From Opitutia bacterium (GTDB taxonomy: Bacteria > Verrucomicrobiota > Verrucomicrobiia > Opitutales > Opitutaceae): DNA of 64,000 nt. Under the pieces are notes generated by a model. It was given only the letters and a program-made list of their open reading frames with translations, made no database searches and had not been told where the DNA came from. The stretch is from contig JACPIT010000004.1 of NCBI GenBank assembly GCA_016187945.1, positions 62,001 to 126,000 on the forward strand. Direction: 5' to 3'. A program made the translations under genes and the position numbers. Positions 7,860-15,394 of this stretch are shown here, piece after piece; position 1 is the first letter of the stretch, and the number at the start of each line of letters is the position of its first letter.

Positions 7860-9275
7860 TTAGCGACCGAGGCGGTTCACGACGGTGTCGAGCAGCTCGT
7901 CGACGACGGAGAAGACGCGAGACGAAGCTTGGAAGGCGCGTTGGAAACGCACGAGGTCGGCCATCTCTTCGTCGAGCGAGACGCCGCTGACGCTGTCGCG
8001 TTGCGACTTCACGAGGTTCGCGATGTTGGTCTGGTCCTCGACGCGGGAGTTCGCGCTCGCGAGCGCCTGGCCGAGGTTGGAAACGGATCGCGAGAAAAAC
8101 TGGCTGAGCGTTCCGTCGACGGCGTCGCCGCCGCTCGTGGAGAAGCTCTGGCTCGCGATCGCCGCGACGGCGAGGGCGATGGAGTTGTCGCCCGCCGCGC
8201 CGGTGCCCGCGGTAAGATTCGTAGCGGTGAGGCCGGCGCGCAGGGAAATCGTCCCGGCCGTCGCGCCGGCGGCGTTGAAGAAATCGCCGCCCGGGGCCGA
8301 GGTCGGATTGTAGGCCGCGTTGACGGAGGTGACGAGTTGCTGCGCGAGCGCGTCGAGGCTGTCGCGGAGTTCCTGCACAGCGCCGTCGCGCGCGGAGAGC
8401 TGGCCGTAGATTTTGCCGGAGGAGAAAACGAGCGTCGTGGCCGAGGCGCCGCCGGTGATGTTGGTGCCGTCGAAGGCAACGGGGCCGGACACGGTCGCCT
8501 TGTCGACGAGCACGACATCGGCGTTCGCGGCGTCTTTCATCACGACCTGGATCTGTCCGTCGGTGGAGTTGCGGACTTCGATCGGGAGCTTGGCGGAGAG
8601 TTCTTCGAGCTTGGCCTGGCGCTGGTCGCGGAGGTCGATGGCGGTGCCGGGCGCGCCGACTTCGATGCGGCCGATCTGGGCGTTGAGATCCGCGATCGTG
8701 GAGAGGAGGCGGTTCGCATCGTCGACGTCAGTGGCGATCGAGGTGTCGACGTCGGACTGCACCTGCGCGAGGCGGGCGTCGGTCTGCTGGAAACGGTCGG
8801 TGAGGATCGCGGCCTTTTGCAGGAGTGTCTGGCGTTCGCCGACATCGGTCGGACGCGCGGCGAGGCTTTGGAAGGCGTTGAAGAAATCGTCGAGCGCGGC
8901 GGCGAGGCCGCCGGTGGAAGCGTTGGAACTCGTCGCGGTGGCGGAGGCAGAGCGGTCGATGCTCTGGCCGAGTCCGGCCTGGGCACGGCCGAGGATGTCC
9001 TGCTCGGCTTCGAAGGAGCCTTTGAGGGCTGTCTCGCGCATGACCTGGCGGTCGAGCAGCGCGTCGCGCAACTGCTGGACGGCGAGCGCTTCGAGGCCGA
9101 GGCTCTGCGCACCGTCGGCGGTGACGACGGTGCCGCGATCGCCGTAGATCACGCGCTGGCGCGCGTAGGCGGCGTTGTTGACGTTCGCGAGGTTCTTGCC
9201 GGCGATCTCGATGGCGCGGCTGTGCGCGTTGAGCGCCTTGACCGAGGAACCGAGAGTGGAGAAGAGGCCGGACAT
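7860..9275 (-). CDS. flgK: Flagellar hook-associated protein 1 (hook-filament junction)
   Basis: A 471-residue FlgK. The N-terminal rod-like motif is MSGLFSTLGSSVKALNAHS with IAGKNLANVNNAAYARQRV. The C-terminal FlgK signature is VSLDEEMADLVRFQRAFQAS, ending VVDELLDTVVNRLGR. It caps the hook and connects to FlgL. Length is near the short end of the family (about 450-650). It lies downstream of its export chaperone gene flgN, separated by a 144-base gap almost entirely occupied by an inverted-arm repeat. The start at 9275 is the canonical N-terminus. Confidence 0.95.
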   Translation of the reverse strand: MSGLFSTLGSSVKALNAHSRAIEIAGKNLANVNNAAYARQRVIYGDRGTVVTADGAQSLGLEALAVQQLRDALLDRQVMRETALKGSFEAEQDILGRAQAGLGQSIDRSASATATSSNASTGGLAAALDDFFNAFQSLAARPTDVGERQTLLQKAAILTDRFQQTDARLAQVQSDVDTSIATDVDDANRLLSTIADLNAQIGRIEVGAPGTAIDLRDQRQAKLEELSAKLPIEVRNSTDGQIQVVMKDAANADVVLVDKATVSGPVAFDGTNITGGASATTLVFSSGKIYGQLSARDGAVQELRDSLDALAQQLVTSVNAAYNPTSAPGGDFFNAAGATAGTISLRAGLTATNLTAGTGAAGDNSIALAVAAIASQSFSTSGGDAVDGTLSQFFSRSVSNLGQALASANSRVEDQTNIANLVKSQRDSVSGVSLDEEMADLVRFQRAFQASSRVFSVVDELLDTVVNRLGR

Positions 9276-9286
9276 GGGAGCTATTT

Positions 9287-9415
9287 ATTTTGGATTTTCG
9301 ATTCTCGATTTTCGATTGGCCGAAGGGCTGCGGTGCCAGAGTGGAAGTCGAGAGCTTTGACGGTGTCGGGGTGCGGGTTCGGAAAATCGAAAATCGAGAA
9401 TCCCAAATCGAAAAT
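9287..9415. repeat. Inverted pair of quasi-repetitive arms (TTTTCGATTCTCGAT type)
   Basis: Left arm 9287-9319 and right arm 9383-9415 share, inverted, the core GATTCTCGATTTTCGATT. They flank about 63 bases. The element exactly fills the flgN-flgK gap. A single arm of the same family is embedded in the mutL coding sequence at 31458-31492. Confidence 0.85.
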
Positions 9416-9419
9416 TCCG

Positions 9420-9917
9420 TCAGCCGGCGACCTTGAAGGCGGGCTCGGGGCGGGCGCCGCTGAGCATCACGCGGCCGGTGGGCGCGTAGGTTTGCGTGAA
9501 GGCGTCGGGGCGGAGCTGGCGGAGCAGTTCCTGTTGCGCCTCGACGGTGCGGGCGAGGAGCGAGTGGTTGTGGCGCGAGGTGCGACGGACGCGGTGGATG
9601 AGGAGGTTGATCTCGGAGATGAGCGCTTCGAGGAGCGGGCGGACATCGACCGCGAAGTGCGGGAGGAGCGAGCGCAGCGTGACGGTCGGCAGCTCGTTGT
9701 TCTCGATGGCGAACGCGGCGACGATGGCTTCGCGGTTGCGGCGGGCTTCGTGGAGATTGCGGACCTGCGTCTCGATTTCGCCGCTGAGGCGGAGGACGGC
9801 GTCGGGGTTGCGCGCGAAGAGGTAGCGTTGTTGCTCCTCGAAGAGGTGAAGGAGGCCGCCGTAGTCGGCGATCTCCTGGCGGAGGGCGTCCGCGACGATT
9901 TTCCACTCTTGGTTCAT
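9420..9917 (-). CDS. flgN: FlgN-type flagellar export chaperone
   Basis: A 165-residue, mostly helical protein between flgJ and flgK. Residues 1-140 form long amphipathic helices (EWKIVADALRQEIADYGGLL, ALISEINLLIHRVRRTSRHN) like FlgN, the export chaperone of FlgK and FlgL. The family diverges strongly in sequence; the assignment leans on the fold pattern, the late position of aromatic/Arg residues (TGRVMLSG) and synteny immediately upstream of flgK. It is 3 bases from flgJ. Confidence 0.8.
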   Translation of the reverse strand: MNQEWKIVADALRQEIADYGGLLHLFEEQQRYLFARNPDAVLRLSGEIETQVRNLHEARRNREAIVAAFAIENNELPTVTLRSLLPHFAVDVRPLLEALISEINLLIHRVRRTSRHNHSLLARTVEAQQELLRQLRPDAFTQTYAPTGRVMLSGARPEPAFKVAG

Positions 9918-9920
9918 GGA

Positions 9921-10259
9921 TCAGGAAGCAGCGTCGGCCGCGAGCGCGGCGGACGTGCGGGGGCTGAGTTGGTGTTCGAGAATGCGACCGAGGCCGAGGC
10001 CGCCGGCGGAGGAGAGCTGGTTGGAGAGCACGTCGGTGAGCAAGTAACCGTAGACGCTGCCGGACGGGCCGCCGTCCTTGCCGCCCATGATGCCGCCGAC
10101 GCTCTCCTGGAGAAACTGGCGGAGGAGGATCGCCTCGAATTGGCCGGCGACCGCCTTCACTTGCTCGCTCTGCGGCAGGTTCTGCATTTTGCCGGGATTC
10201 GACATCATGCTGGCGACTTGCGCGGCGGAAGGGTGCGAAGAAATGGCGGAGACGTTCAT
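9921..10259 (-). CDS. flgJ: Rod-binding protein (FlgJ N-terminal domain only)
   Basis: A 112-residue rod-binding domain, with KAVAGQFEAILLRQFLQESV, the MxxGGKDGG-like stretch GIMGGKDGGPSGSVYGYLL and VLSNQLSSAGGLGLGRIL. FlgJ helps build the rod through the periplasm. The C-terminal muramidase domain of enteric FlgJ is absent, as in many non-proteobacterial flagella, so a separate peptidoglycan hydrolase is expected elsewhere. The gene is packed between flgI (4-base spacing) and flgN (3-base spacing), implying one transcript. Confidence 0.9.
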   Translation of the reverse strand: MNVSAISSHPSAAQVASMMSNPGKMQNLPQSEQVKAVAGQFEAILLRQFLQESVGGIMGGKDGGPSGSVYGYLLTDVLSNQLSSAGGLGLGRILEHQLSPRTSAALAADAAS

Positions 10260-10262
10260 GGC

Positions 10263-11408
10263 TCAGTTGATCACAAGTTCGGCCTGGAGGGCGCCGGAGC
10301 GTTTGAGCGATTGGAAAATGGCCATCATGTCGCGCGTGGAGACGCCGAGGGAATTCAGGGCGGCGGCGAGGCGCTCGACGGTGGGCGGCTCGTTGAGGAC
10401 GGTGAAGCCGCCCTTCGTCTCGTTCACGGCGGTCTGCGTGCTCTGCACGCCTTGCGTCGTGCCGCCGCTGAACGCGCCGGGCTGCGAGACGCCTTGGTTG
10501 TTCGTGACCGTGATCGTGAGCGCGCCGTGCGCGATCGCGACGTGCGAGATGCGCACCGTCGAGGTGGCGACGATGGTGCCGGTGCGCTCGTTGATGACGA
10601 TGCGCGCCATCGTGTCGGGCTGCACTTCGATGGTGCCGAGATCGGCGAGGAAGGCGACGTCGCGACTGCGATACTCGGCGGGGACGGCGACCTGCACGGT
10701 GGCGGCGTCGGTGGCGATCGCGCGCGACTCCGGCCAGCGGGTGTTGATCGCGTCGGCCATGCGCGCGGCGGAGGTGAAGTCGGGATTGTGCAGGAGGAGG
10801 CGGAGCTTCTGGTCCTGCACGAATTGCGCGGGAATCTCGCGCTCGACGATGGCGCCGTTGGAAATCGTGCCGACGGTCGGGTGATTTTTCTGCACCGTGG
10901 CGCCGCCCGCACCGCCGGCGCCGCCGAAGAAGCCGCCGATGGCGATCGGACCTTGCGCGACCGCGTAGACGCGGCCGTCGGCGCCGATCATGGGCGTCTG
11001 GAGCAGCACGCCGCCCTGGAGCGTCTTGGCATCGCCCATCGAGGAAACCGTCACGTCGATGCGCGCGCCGGGTTTCATGAACGCGGCGATGTCGGCGGTG
11101 ATCATGACGGCGGCGATGTTCTTCGACTTGATGTCGGTCGCGGCGATGGAGAGGCCGTAGCGCTGCAGCGTGTTCGAGACGGCGCGCAGGGTGGAGAGCG
11201 CGTTGCTGTCGCCGTCGCCGGCGAGGCCGACGACGAGGCCGTAGCCGACGAGCTGGTTGTCGCGACCGCCTTCGACGAGCGTGAGATCTTTCACGCGAGC
11301 GGCGGGGAGCGAAGGGCTGAAGAGCTGAAAAACTGAAAGGCTGAACGCAACCAGCAGCAGGTGGTGGCGGCGGCAAACGGGGAAAATTTTTTGCGTCCGT
11401 GCAATCAT
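10263..11408 (-). CDS. flgI: Flagellar P-ring protein with repeat-encoded signal peptide
   Basis: A 381-residue FlgI, which polymerises into the P-ring in the peptidoglycan layer. Conserved stretches include ARVKDLTLVEGGRDNQLVGY, GLVVGLAGDGDS, the Gly-rich loop FFGGAGGAGGA and the C-terminal LVEALN-like end LKRSGALQAELVIN. The signal peptide (about residues 1-36) is odd: residues 22-34 are encoded by one arm of an inverted repeat (11313-11346) whose partner arm lies just outside the gene at 11414-11446. The start codon therefore sits between the arms, and the hydrophobic core partly comes from the repeat. Confidence 0.95.
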   Translation of the reverse strand: MIARTQKIFPVCRRHHLLLVAFSLSVFQLFSPSLPAARVKDLTLVEGGRDNQLVGYGLVVGLAGDGDSNALSTLRAVSNTLQRYGLSIAATDIKSKNIAAVMITADIAAFMKPGARIDVTVSSMGDAKTLQGGVLLQTPMIGADGRVYAVAQGPIAIGGFFGGAGGAGGATVQKNHPTVGTISNGAIVEREIPAQFVQDQKLRLLLHNPDFTSAARMADAINTRWPESRAIATDAATVQVAVPAEYRSRDVAFLADLGTIEVQPDTMARIVINERTGTIVATSTVRISHVAIAHGALTITVTNNQGVSQPGAFSGGTTQGVQSTQTAVNETKGGFTVLNEPPTVERLAAALNSLGVSTRDMMAIFQSLKRSGALQAELVIN

Positions 11409-11446
11409 GTTTCGATCCTTCAGCTCTTCAGTCTTTCAGCCTTTTG
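11313..11446. repeat. Inverted pair of arms (CTGAAGAGCTGAAA type) straddling the flgI start
   Basis: Left arm 11313-11346 (AGGGCTGAAGAGCTGAAAAA and on) and right arm 11414-11446 (CTTCAGCTCTTCAGTCTTTC and on) are inverted copies. The right arm ends directly at the flgH stop codon; the left arm is translated as part of the FlgI signal peptide. Confidence 0.85.
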
Positions 11447-12112
11447 TCAGAACGGGCGGAGTTTTTCGTAGAGCTTCGACAGCCAGCCGCGCTTCTGCGC
11501 GTCGGTGAGCGCGCCTTCGGTGACGAACTCGACGCGGGCGTCGGCGATGTTGGACGAGAGAATGGTGTTGTCCGCGGCGATGTCGTCGGGACGCACGAGG
11601 CCGTGGAGGACGACGTATTGCGTCTCGCCGGAGAAGGTGACGACGCGCACGCCCTCGATCACGAGGTTGCCGTTCGGCATGACGTCGGTGACGAGCACGG
11701 CGGCGCGGCTGCTGAGCGACTGGTTGTTCACGGTCTGGCCGCCGCCGGAGTAGTCGCCCTTGCCGGTGATGTTGGTCGAGGGGAGCTCGCCGTTGTGGGT
11801 GCCGAGTTTGCTGGCGGCGACGGAGAAGATGAACTGGCCGACGGCGTCCTCGACGGCGGACTTGCGCGTGGAGGATTTGCTCTGGGTGTTCGTCGCCGCG
11901 ACGCTTTCGATGACGACGATCGTGAGGATGTCGCCCGAACGCGAGGCCTTGCGATCGGCGAACATGCCGCGCGGGCCGGCGTCGGCGGTCCACAACGAGG
12001 CGGCACGCGCGTCGGCGGCGCCGAGGGCGAGCAGCGCGATCAGGGCGGCGGCGGCGAGTCCGGACGGACCGGCGACGCGGAGATCAGAAGCGGACTTGAA
12101 CGCGGTTTTCAT
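11447..12112 (-). CDS. flgH: Flagellar L-ring protein
   Basis: A 221-residue FlgH. Core motifs are GDILTIVVIESVAATNTQS, AAVLVTDVMPNGNLVIEGVR and VRPDDIAADNTILSSNIADA, the last very characteristic. It forms the outer-membrane bushing for the rod. Unlike typical FlgH, the N-terminal signal region (residues 18-38, GLAAAALIALLALGAADARA) has no lipobox cysteine, so it seems to be a plain exported protein rather than a lipoprotein. Its start overlaps the end of flgA by 29 bases, suggesting translational coupling. A later start is not obvious because the signal peptide follows immediately. Confidence 0.95.
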   Translation of the reverse strand: MKTAFKSASDLRVAGPSGLAAAALIALLALGAADARAASLWTADAGPRGMFADRKASRSGDILTIVVIESVAATNTQSKSSTRKSAVEDAVGQFIFSVAASKLGTHNGELPSTNITGKGDYSGGGQTVNNQSLSSRAAVLVTDVMPNGNLVIEGVRVVTFSGETQYVVLHGLVRPDDIAADNTILSSNIADARVEFVTEGALTDAQKRGWLSKLYEKLRPF

Positions 12113-12830
12113 CGATGACGAACGCGGAAAAATCTTTCTTCGAATCGAGATTGCGGACGGTAACGACTTCGCCCTGCGCGCCGTTCTGCATGGCGAGGGC
12201 CTTCATGGTGACGACGAGCATGCCGTCGGCGGCGGAGACCTCGACCATCTCGCCCTTGCGGACGAGCGGGCGGCGGCCAATGTCGCGCCAGGTGAGGAGG
12301 CGACCGGCTTGGACGCCGCGGACGAAATTGAAAGAGCGGTCGCCGACGGCCGCGGGCAGCGCGTCGCGTTCGCGGAGCAGGTCGACGCGGCGCGTCTCGA
12401 GCTGCGCGGCGTCGAAGGGCGTGTTGTTCAGGAGCGGCTGGCGCGCGACCCAGGCGTCGCGCCAGAGCGCAGCGCGGAGCGTGAGCGTTGTTTCGCCGAA
12501 GGATTCGCCGTCGGCGATGACGCGGCAGCGCAGCAGCATCGACGACGCGACGACGGACGGATACTCGGTGATCAGCACCTGCCAGTCGCGCGCGACGCGG
12601 TCAGGCGACGACCACGGGCGAAGGAACTCAAGCTGGAGATCGCCTTCGAGGTTGAAGTGCGACGCGAGGTCGCGCGTGAGCGCAGCGGTGAAATTTTCCT
12701 GCGTGAACGGCGACGAGACAGCCGCGTCCGCGGCGGGGACCGGAGCGACGTTCGTCGGCGCGGGCGCGTCGGCGGAAAACACGACGGCGGCGGAAACGAG
12801 GAGCGCGAGGCTGGCGGCGAGGCGGTGCAT
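12084..12830 (-). CDS. flgA: Flagellar basal body P-ring formation protein FlgA
   Basis: A 248-residue periplasmic chaperone with an N-terminal signal peptide (LAASLALLVSAAVVFSADA) and a C-terminal SAF/ChapFlgA domain. The relevant stretches are GRLLTWRDIGRRPLVRKGEM, MKALAMQNGAQGEVVTVRN and NRVQVRF at the very end. FlgA assists FlgI polymerisation. The N-terminal half is more variable, as usual. It lies 5 bases after flgG and overlaps flgH by 29 bases within the co-directional cluster. Confidence 0.88.
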   Translation of the reverse strand: MHRLAASLALLVSAAVVFSADAPAPTNVAPVPAADAAVSSPFTQENFTAALTRDLASHFNLEGDLQLEFLRPWSSPDRVARDWQVLITEYPSVVASSMLLRCRVIADGESFGETTLTLRAALWRDAWVARQPLLNNTPFDAAQLETRRVDLLRERDALPAAVGDRSFNFVRGVQAGRLLTWRDIGRRPLVRKGEMVEVSAADGMLVVTMKALAMQNGAQGEVVTVRNLDSKKDFSAFVIDENRVQVRF

Positions 12831-12835
12831 GGCGA

Positions 12836-13615
12836 TCAGCGCTTCATGTTGGCCACATTTTGCAGCATCTCGTCGGACGACTGCACGGACTTGGAATTAA
12901 TTTCGTAGGCGCGCTGCGCGACGATGAGCGCGACCATTTCTTCGACGATGTTCACGTTCGAGGCCTCGATGTAGCCCTGGATCGTGCGGCCGAAGCCGTT
13001 TTCGCCGGGGTTGCCGGTCTCGGGCGTGCCGGAGGCGCCGGTCTCTTCGTAGAGGTTGCCGCCCATGGAGCGGAGGCCCGCGGGATTGGCGAAGCGCGTG
13101 AGCGTGAGGCGGAAATTCGTGGTGCCGGAGGAGCCTTGGACGGTGACCTGGCCGTCCTCCGAGATCGAAACGTTGGAGCCGGCGGGAATCGTCTGCATGC
13201 CGCTGAGGATCGGCATGCCGTCAATGGTGACGACCTGGCCTTGGGCGTTGAGCTTGAACGAGCCGTCGCGCGTGTAGCCGATCGTGCCATCGGGGCGCTG
13301 CACTTCAAAAAAGCCGTCGCCTTGGATCGCGACGTCGAGCTTCTCGCCGGTGTTGGTGAGCTGGCCCTGGGTGAAAACCTTCGAGGTGGCGGCGACGCGT
13401 GAGCCGTTGCCGACTTCGATGCCGGTGGGGACGAGATTGCCGCCGCCGGAGTCGGAGCCCGACGCGCGCGGCTTCTGGTAGAGGAGATCCTGGAACTCGA
13501 TCTTGCTGCGCTTGAAGCCCGGGGTGTTCACGTTCGCGAGGTTGTTCGCGATCGTGTTCAGGTTGAGCTGCTGAGCCTCCATGCCGGTGGCCGCGGAGTA
13601 GAGCGAGAGGTTCAT
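12836..13615 (-). CDS. flgG: Flagellar distal rod protein
   Basis: A 259-residue FlgG at the usual length (about 260). Landmarks are MNLSLYSAATGMEAQQLNLN, TIANNLANVNTPGFKRSKIE, the central LDVAIQGDGFFEVQRPDG and the C-terminal GYIEASNVNIVEEMVALI. It forms the distal rod that crosses the P- and L-rings. It follows flgF after a 133-base gap that carries a short GC palindrome (GGGGCCGGCCCGGCCCC, 13657-13673) but no recognisable gene. Confidence 0.97.
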   Translation of the reverse strand: MNLSLYSAATGMEAQQLNLNTIANNLANVNTPGFKRSKIEFQDLLYQKPRASGSDSGGGNLVPTGIEVGNGSRVAATSKVFTQGQLTNTGEKLDVAIQGDGFFEVQRPDGTIGYTRDGSFKLNAQGQVVTIDGMPILSGMQTIPAGSNVSISEDGQVTVQGSSGTTNFRLTLTRFANPAGLRSMGGNLYEETGASGTPETGNPGENGFGRTIQGYIEASNVNIVEEMVALIVAQRAYEINSKSVQSSDEMLQNVANMKR

Positions 13616-13748
13616 GGCGTCAGGTCAGCGTGGAAAATCCCCGCATCGCGACTGGGGCCGGCCCGGCCCCACACCGGGCGCGGCCATGCAGTCGTGATAG
13701 CGGTTGTCTATATGGGGAATTCATTGCGGCGGGGCGGCGCAGCGTGGA

Positions 13749-14501
13749 TCAGCCGAGGGCTTGGAGGGTTTTCTCCATCTGCTGGTCGGCGGTGGTGATG
13801 ATTTTCTGGTTGGCCTCGTAGGCGCGGCTGATGAGGACGAGGTCGACCATTTCGCGGAGCGGCTGAACGTTGCTCTGCTCGAGGTAACCCTGCATGAGCT
13901 CGGGTTCGTCGACCGTTTCCTTGCCGGCGTTGGGGCCGGCGACGAACATGCCGCCGGCGGTCGGGATCAGCGCGCTGGGGTTGGTGAATTTTTCGACCGC
14001 AAGTTTGCCGAGCGCGGTGCTGCCTTGGAAAATCGTGCCGTCGCGGTTGATCGTCACGGAGCCGCCGCCGGGGAGCATCGTGATCTGGTTGCCGCTGTCG
14101 GTGAGCACCGGCAGGCCGCCAGCGCCGACGAGCACGCGCTCAGGCGTCATGCGGAACTCGCCGCTGCGCGTGTAGAGTTTCTGGCCGCCGGGGCCGTCCA
14201 TCTCGAAGAAGCCGTCGCCCTGGATGGCGACGTCGAGTTCGCGGCGCGTCGGCTGCGTCTCGCCGGTCATGAAATTGATACCGGTGGTGACGTGGGTGAA
14301 GAGCACGGCGTGCTCGTTTTCGGGGCCGGCGTTCTTGGCGTCGGGGCGGATGTTCCACTTGCCGGCAACGTCGGTGGAGAACTGCACGGTGCGCTTCCGG
14401 TAGCCGGTCGTCTGCGCAGAGGTGATGTTCTGCGAAGTCGCATCCTGCCAGCGCTCGAGGGCCGACATGGAAGAGGCGCTTTGGTAGAGACCGATGTTCA
14501 T
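13749..14501 (-). CDS. flgF: Flagellar proximal rod protein FlgF
   Basis: A 250-residue rod protein of the FlgF/FlgG family, with N-terminal MNIGLYQSASSMSALERWQD, central LDVAIQGDGFFEMDGPGG and C-terminal GYLEQSNVQPLREMVDLVL. FlgF rather than FlgG is chosen because a better FlgG follows immediately and because the N-terminal Asn-rich patch is less canonical (ATSQNITSAQTTGYRKR). It is the first gene of the cluster; a sigma-54-like motif lies at 14516-14532, just upstream. Confidence 0.9.
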   Translation of the reverse strand: MNIGLYQSASSMSALERWQDATSQNITSAQTTGYRKRTVQFSTDVAGKWNIRPDAKNAGPENEHAVLFTHVTTGINFMTGETQPTRRELDVAIQGDGFFEMDGPGGQKLYTRSGEFRMTPERVLVGAGGLPVLTDSGNQITMLPGGGSVTINRDGTIFQGSTALGKLAVEKFTNPSALIPTAGGMFVAGPNAGKETVDEPELMQGYLEQSNVQPLREMVDLVLISRAYEANQKIITTADQQMEKTLQALG

Positions 14502-14515
14502 CCGGCCCCGCGAAA

Positions 14516-14532
14516 AGCAACGCCGGTGCCAA
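14516..14532 (-). promoter_or_regulatory. Candidate sigma-54 (RpoN) promoter before flgF
   Basis: Minus-strand sequence TTGGCACCGGCGTTGCT has the -24 (TTGGCAC) and -12 (TTGCT) elements with the exact five-base spacing of the RpoN consensus. Sigma-54 control of flagellar operons is common. The caveat is that predicted transcription would begin only about four bases before the flgF ATG, leaving no room for a ribosome site. Confidence 0.4.
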
Positions 14533-14737
14533 CGATTTTTGCCGCGGCATTAGCGGCGGCCGGCCAACGAATTAAAAAATTCTCCGCCCCGAGGCTATTT
14601 TTGCCGCCCGTCCCGCCCCACCCTTTTCAGGCAAACTTTGCCGCGCGCTGGAAAAAAGTGCCTGGGGACTAAAGCCGCCGCTCGTGTTCGGCGCGTGCGC
14701 GCATCCGATTGTAGAAATCGGCCAGACAGACCGACAC

Positions 14738-15394
14738 TTAAAAATTGAGCGCGATCTGATCCAGCTTGGGCGGCTTCGGCATCGTGTAGGCCTTGCCGAA
14801 AGTTTTTCCGCCAAACGTGTTCACCTGTTCCGGCGCCTCGTTGCCCCAAACGGTCCAATTCGGCTTTTTTTCGCGGGCAAAAAGTTCGAGGTAAGGCCCG
14901 CGCGAGCAGCTTTCGATCAGGGGATAAATCTCGTCCGGTTTGCGACTGTGTTCGCGTTTGCGCGTCGCCAACAGGTTTACCTGCGTGCGGCCGGCTTTCA
15001 ACGTCCGGTTTTTCGTTCCACGCACCCCGAACAGGAGTAGCTCGGTGACGTTTCGGAAATAGAACCCTACGCCACGACCATCGGGGCCGCCGTCTTTTCT
15101 CACCTTAAACCAGACTATATTGCTCTTATACTCGAAACCCCATGCTTTCATCGTGTCCAAGCCTTCCTGCAAAAGTGCGTTGGGAACCCACAAGTAGAGA
15201 TGGGACTTGTCGCCCGCGAGCAGGGGAACGGGCAGCTCCTTGATCTCCTGCAGAGTCATCGTGGCGTATCGATTTAGCCGCTTGTGCTCCGGGGCCATTT
15301 TGCCGGTGCGATTGGCAAATTGCCACGGGGGATCGGCGAGAATCGTGCCGAATTTCCCGTGGACACTGGTCAAAAGCTGTTCAGCGGCGTTCAT
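14738..15394 (-). CDS. MT-A70 family DNA N6-adenine methyltransferase (modification enzyme)
   Basis: A 218-residue MT-A70/IME4-like methyltransferase with catalytic DPPW at residues 21-24 (TILADPPWQF), HLYLWVPNALL and NVTELLLFGVRG. It should transfer methyl from SAM to N6 of adenine. Its ATG overlaps the stop of the preceding BglII-like nuclease gene by four bases (ATGA). This marks it as the cognate protective methylase and implies translational coupling. The pair is noticeably lower in G+C than dnaJ and the flagellar genes on either side, suggesting acquisition as a unit. A 236-base gap to flgF holds the sigma-54-like motif and little else. Confidence 0.9.
   Translation of the reverse strand: MNAAEQLLTSVHGKFGTILADPPWQFANRTGKMAPEHKRLNRYATMTLQEIKELPVPLLAGDKSHLYLWVPNALLQEGLDTMKAWGFEYKSNIVWFKVRKDGGPDGRGVGFYFRNVTELLLFGVRGTKNRTLKAGRTQVNLLATRKREHSRKPDEIYPLIESCSRGPYLELFAREKKPNWTVWGNEAPEQVNTFGGKTFGKAYTMPKPPKLDQIALNF

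Noticed and set aside
9287-9415. Possible CRISPR-like array
   Set aside because: Only two arms exist, in inverted orientation, with no regularly spaced direct repeats or cas genes.
6393-11336. A plus-strand open frame of about 1,650 codons opposite the flagellar genes
   Set aside because: It is antisense to well-supported flgJ-flgL and others, is Arg/Gly/Glu/Val-rich without domains, and results from high G+C suppressing stop codons. The same holds for long frames opposite mreC-mrdA, the M16 gene and rpoD.
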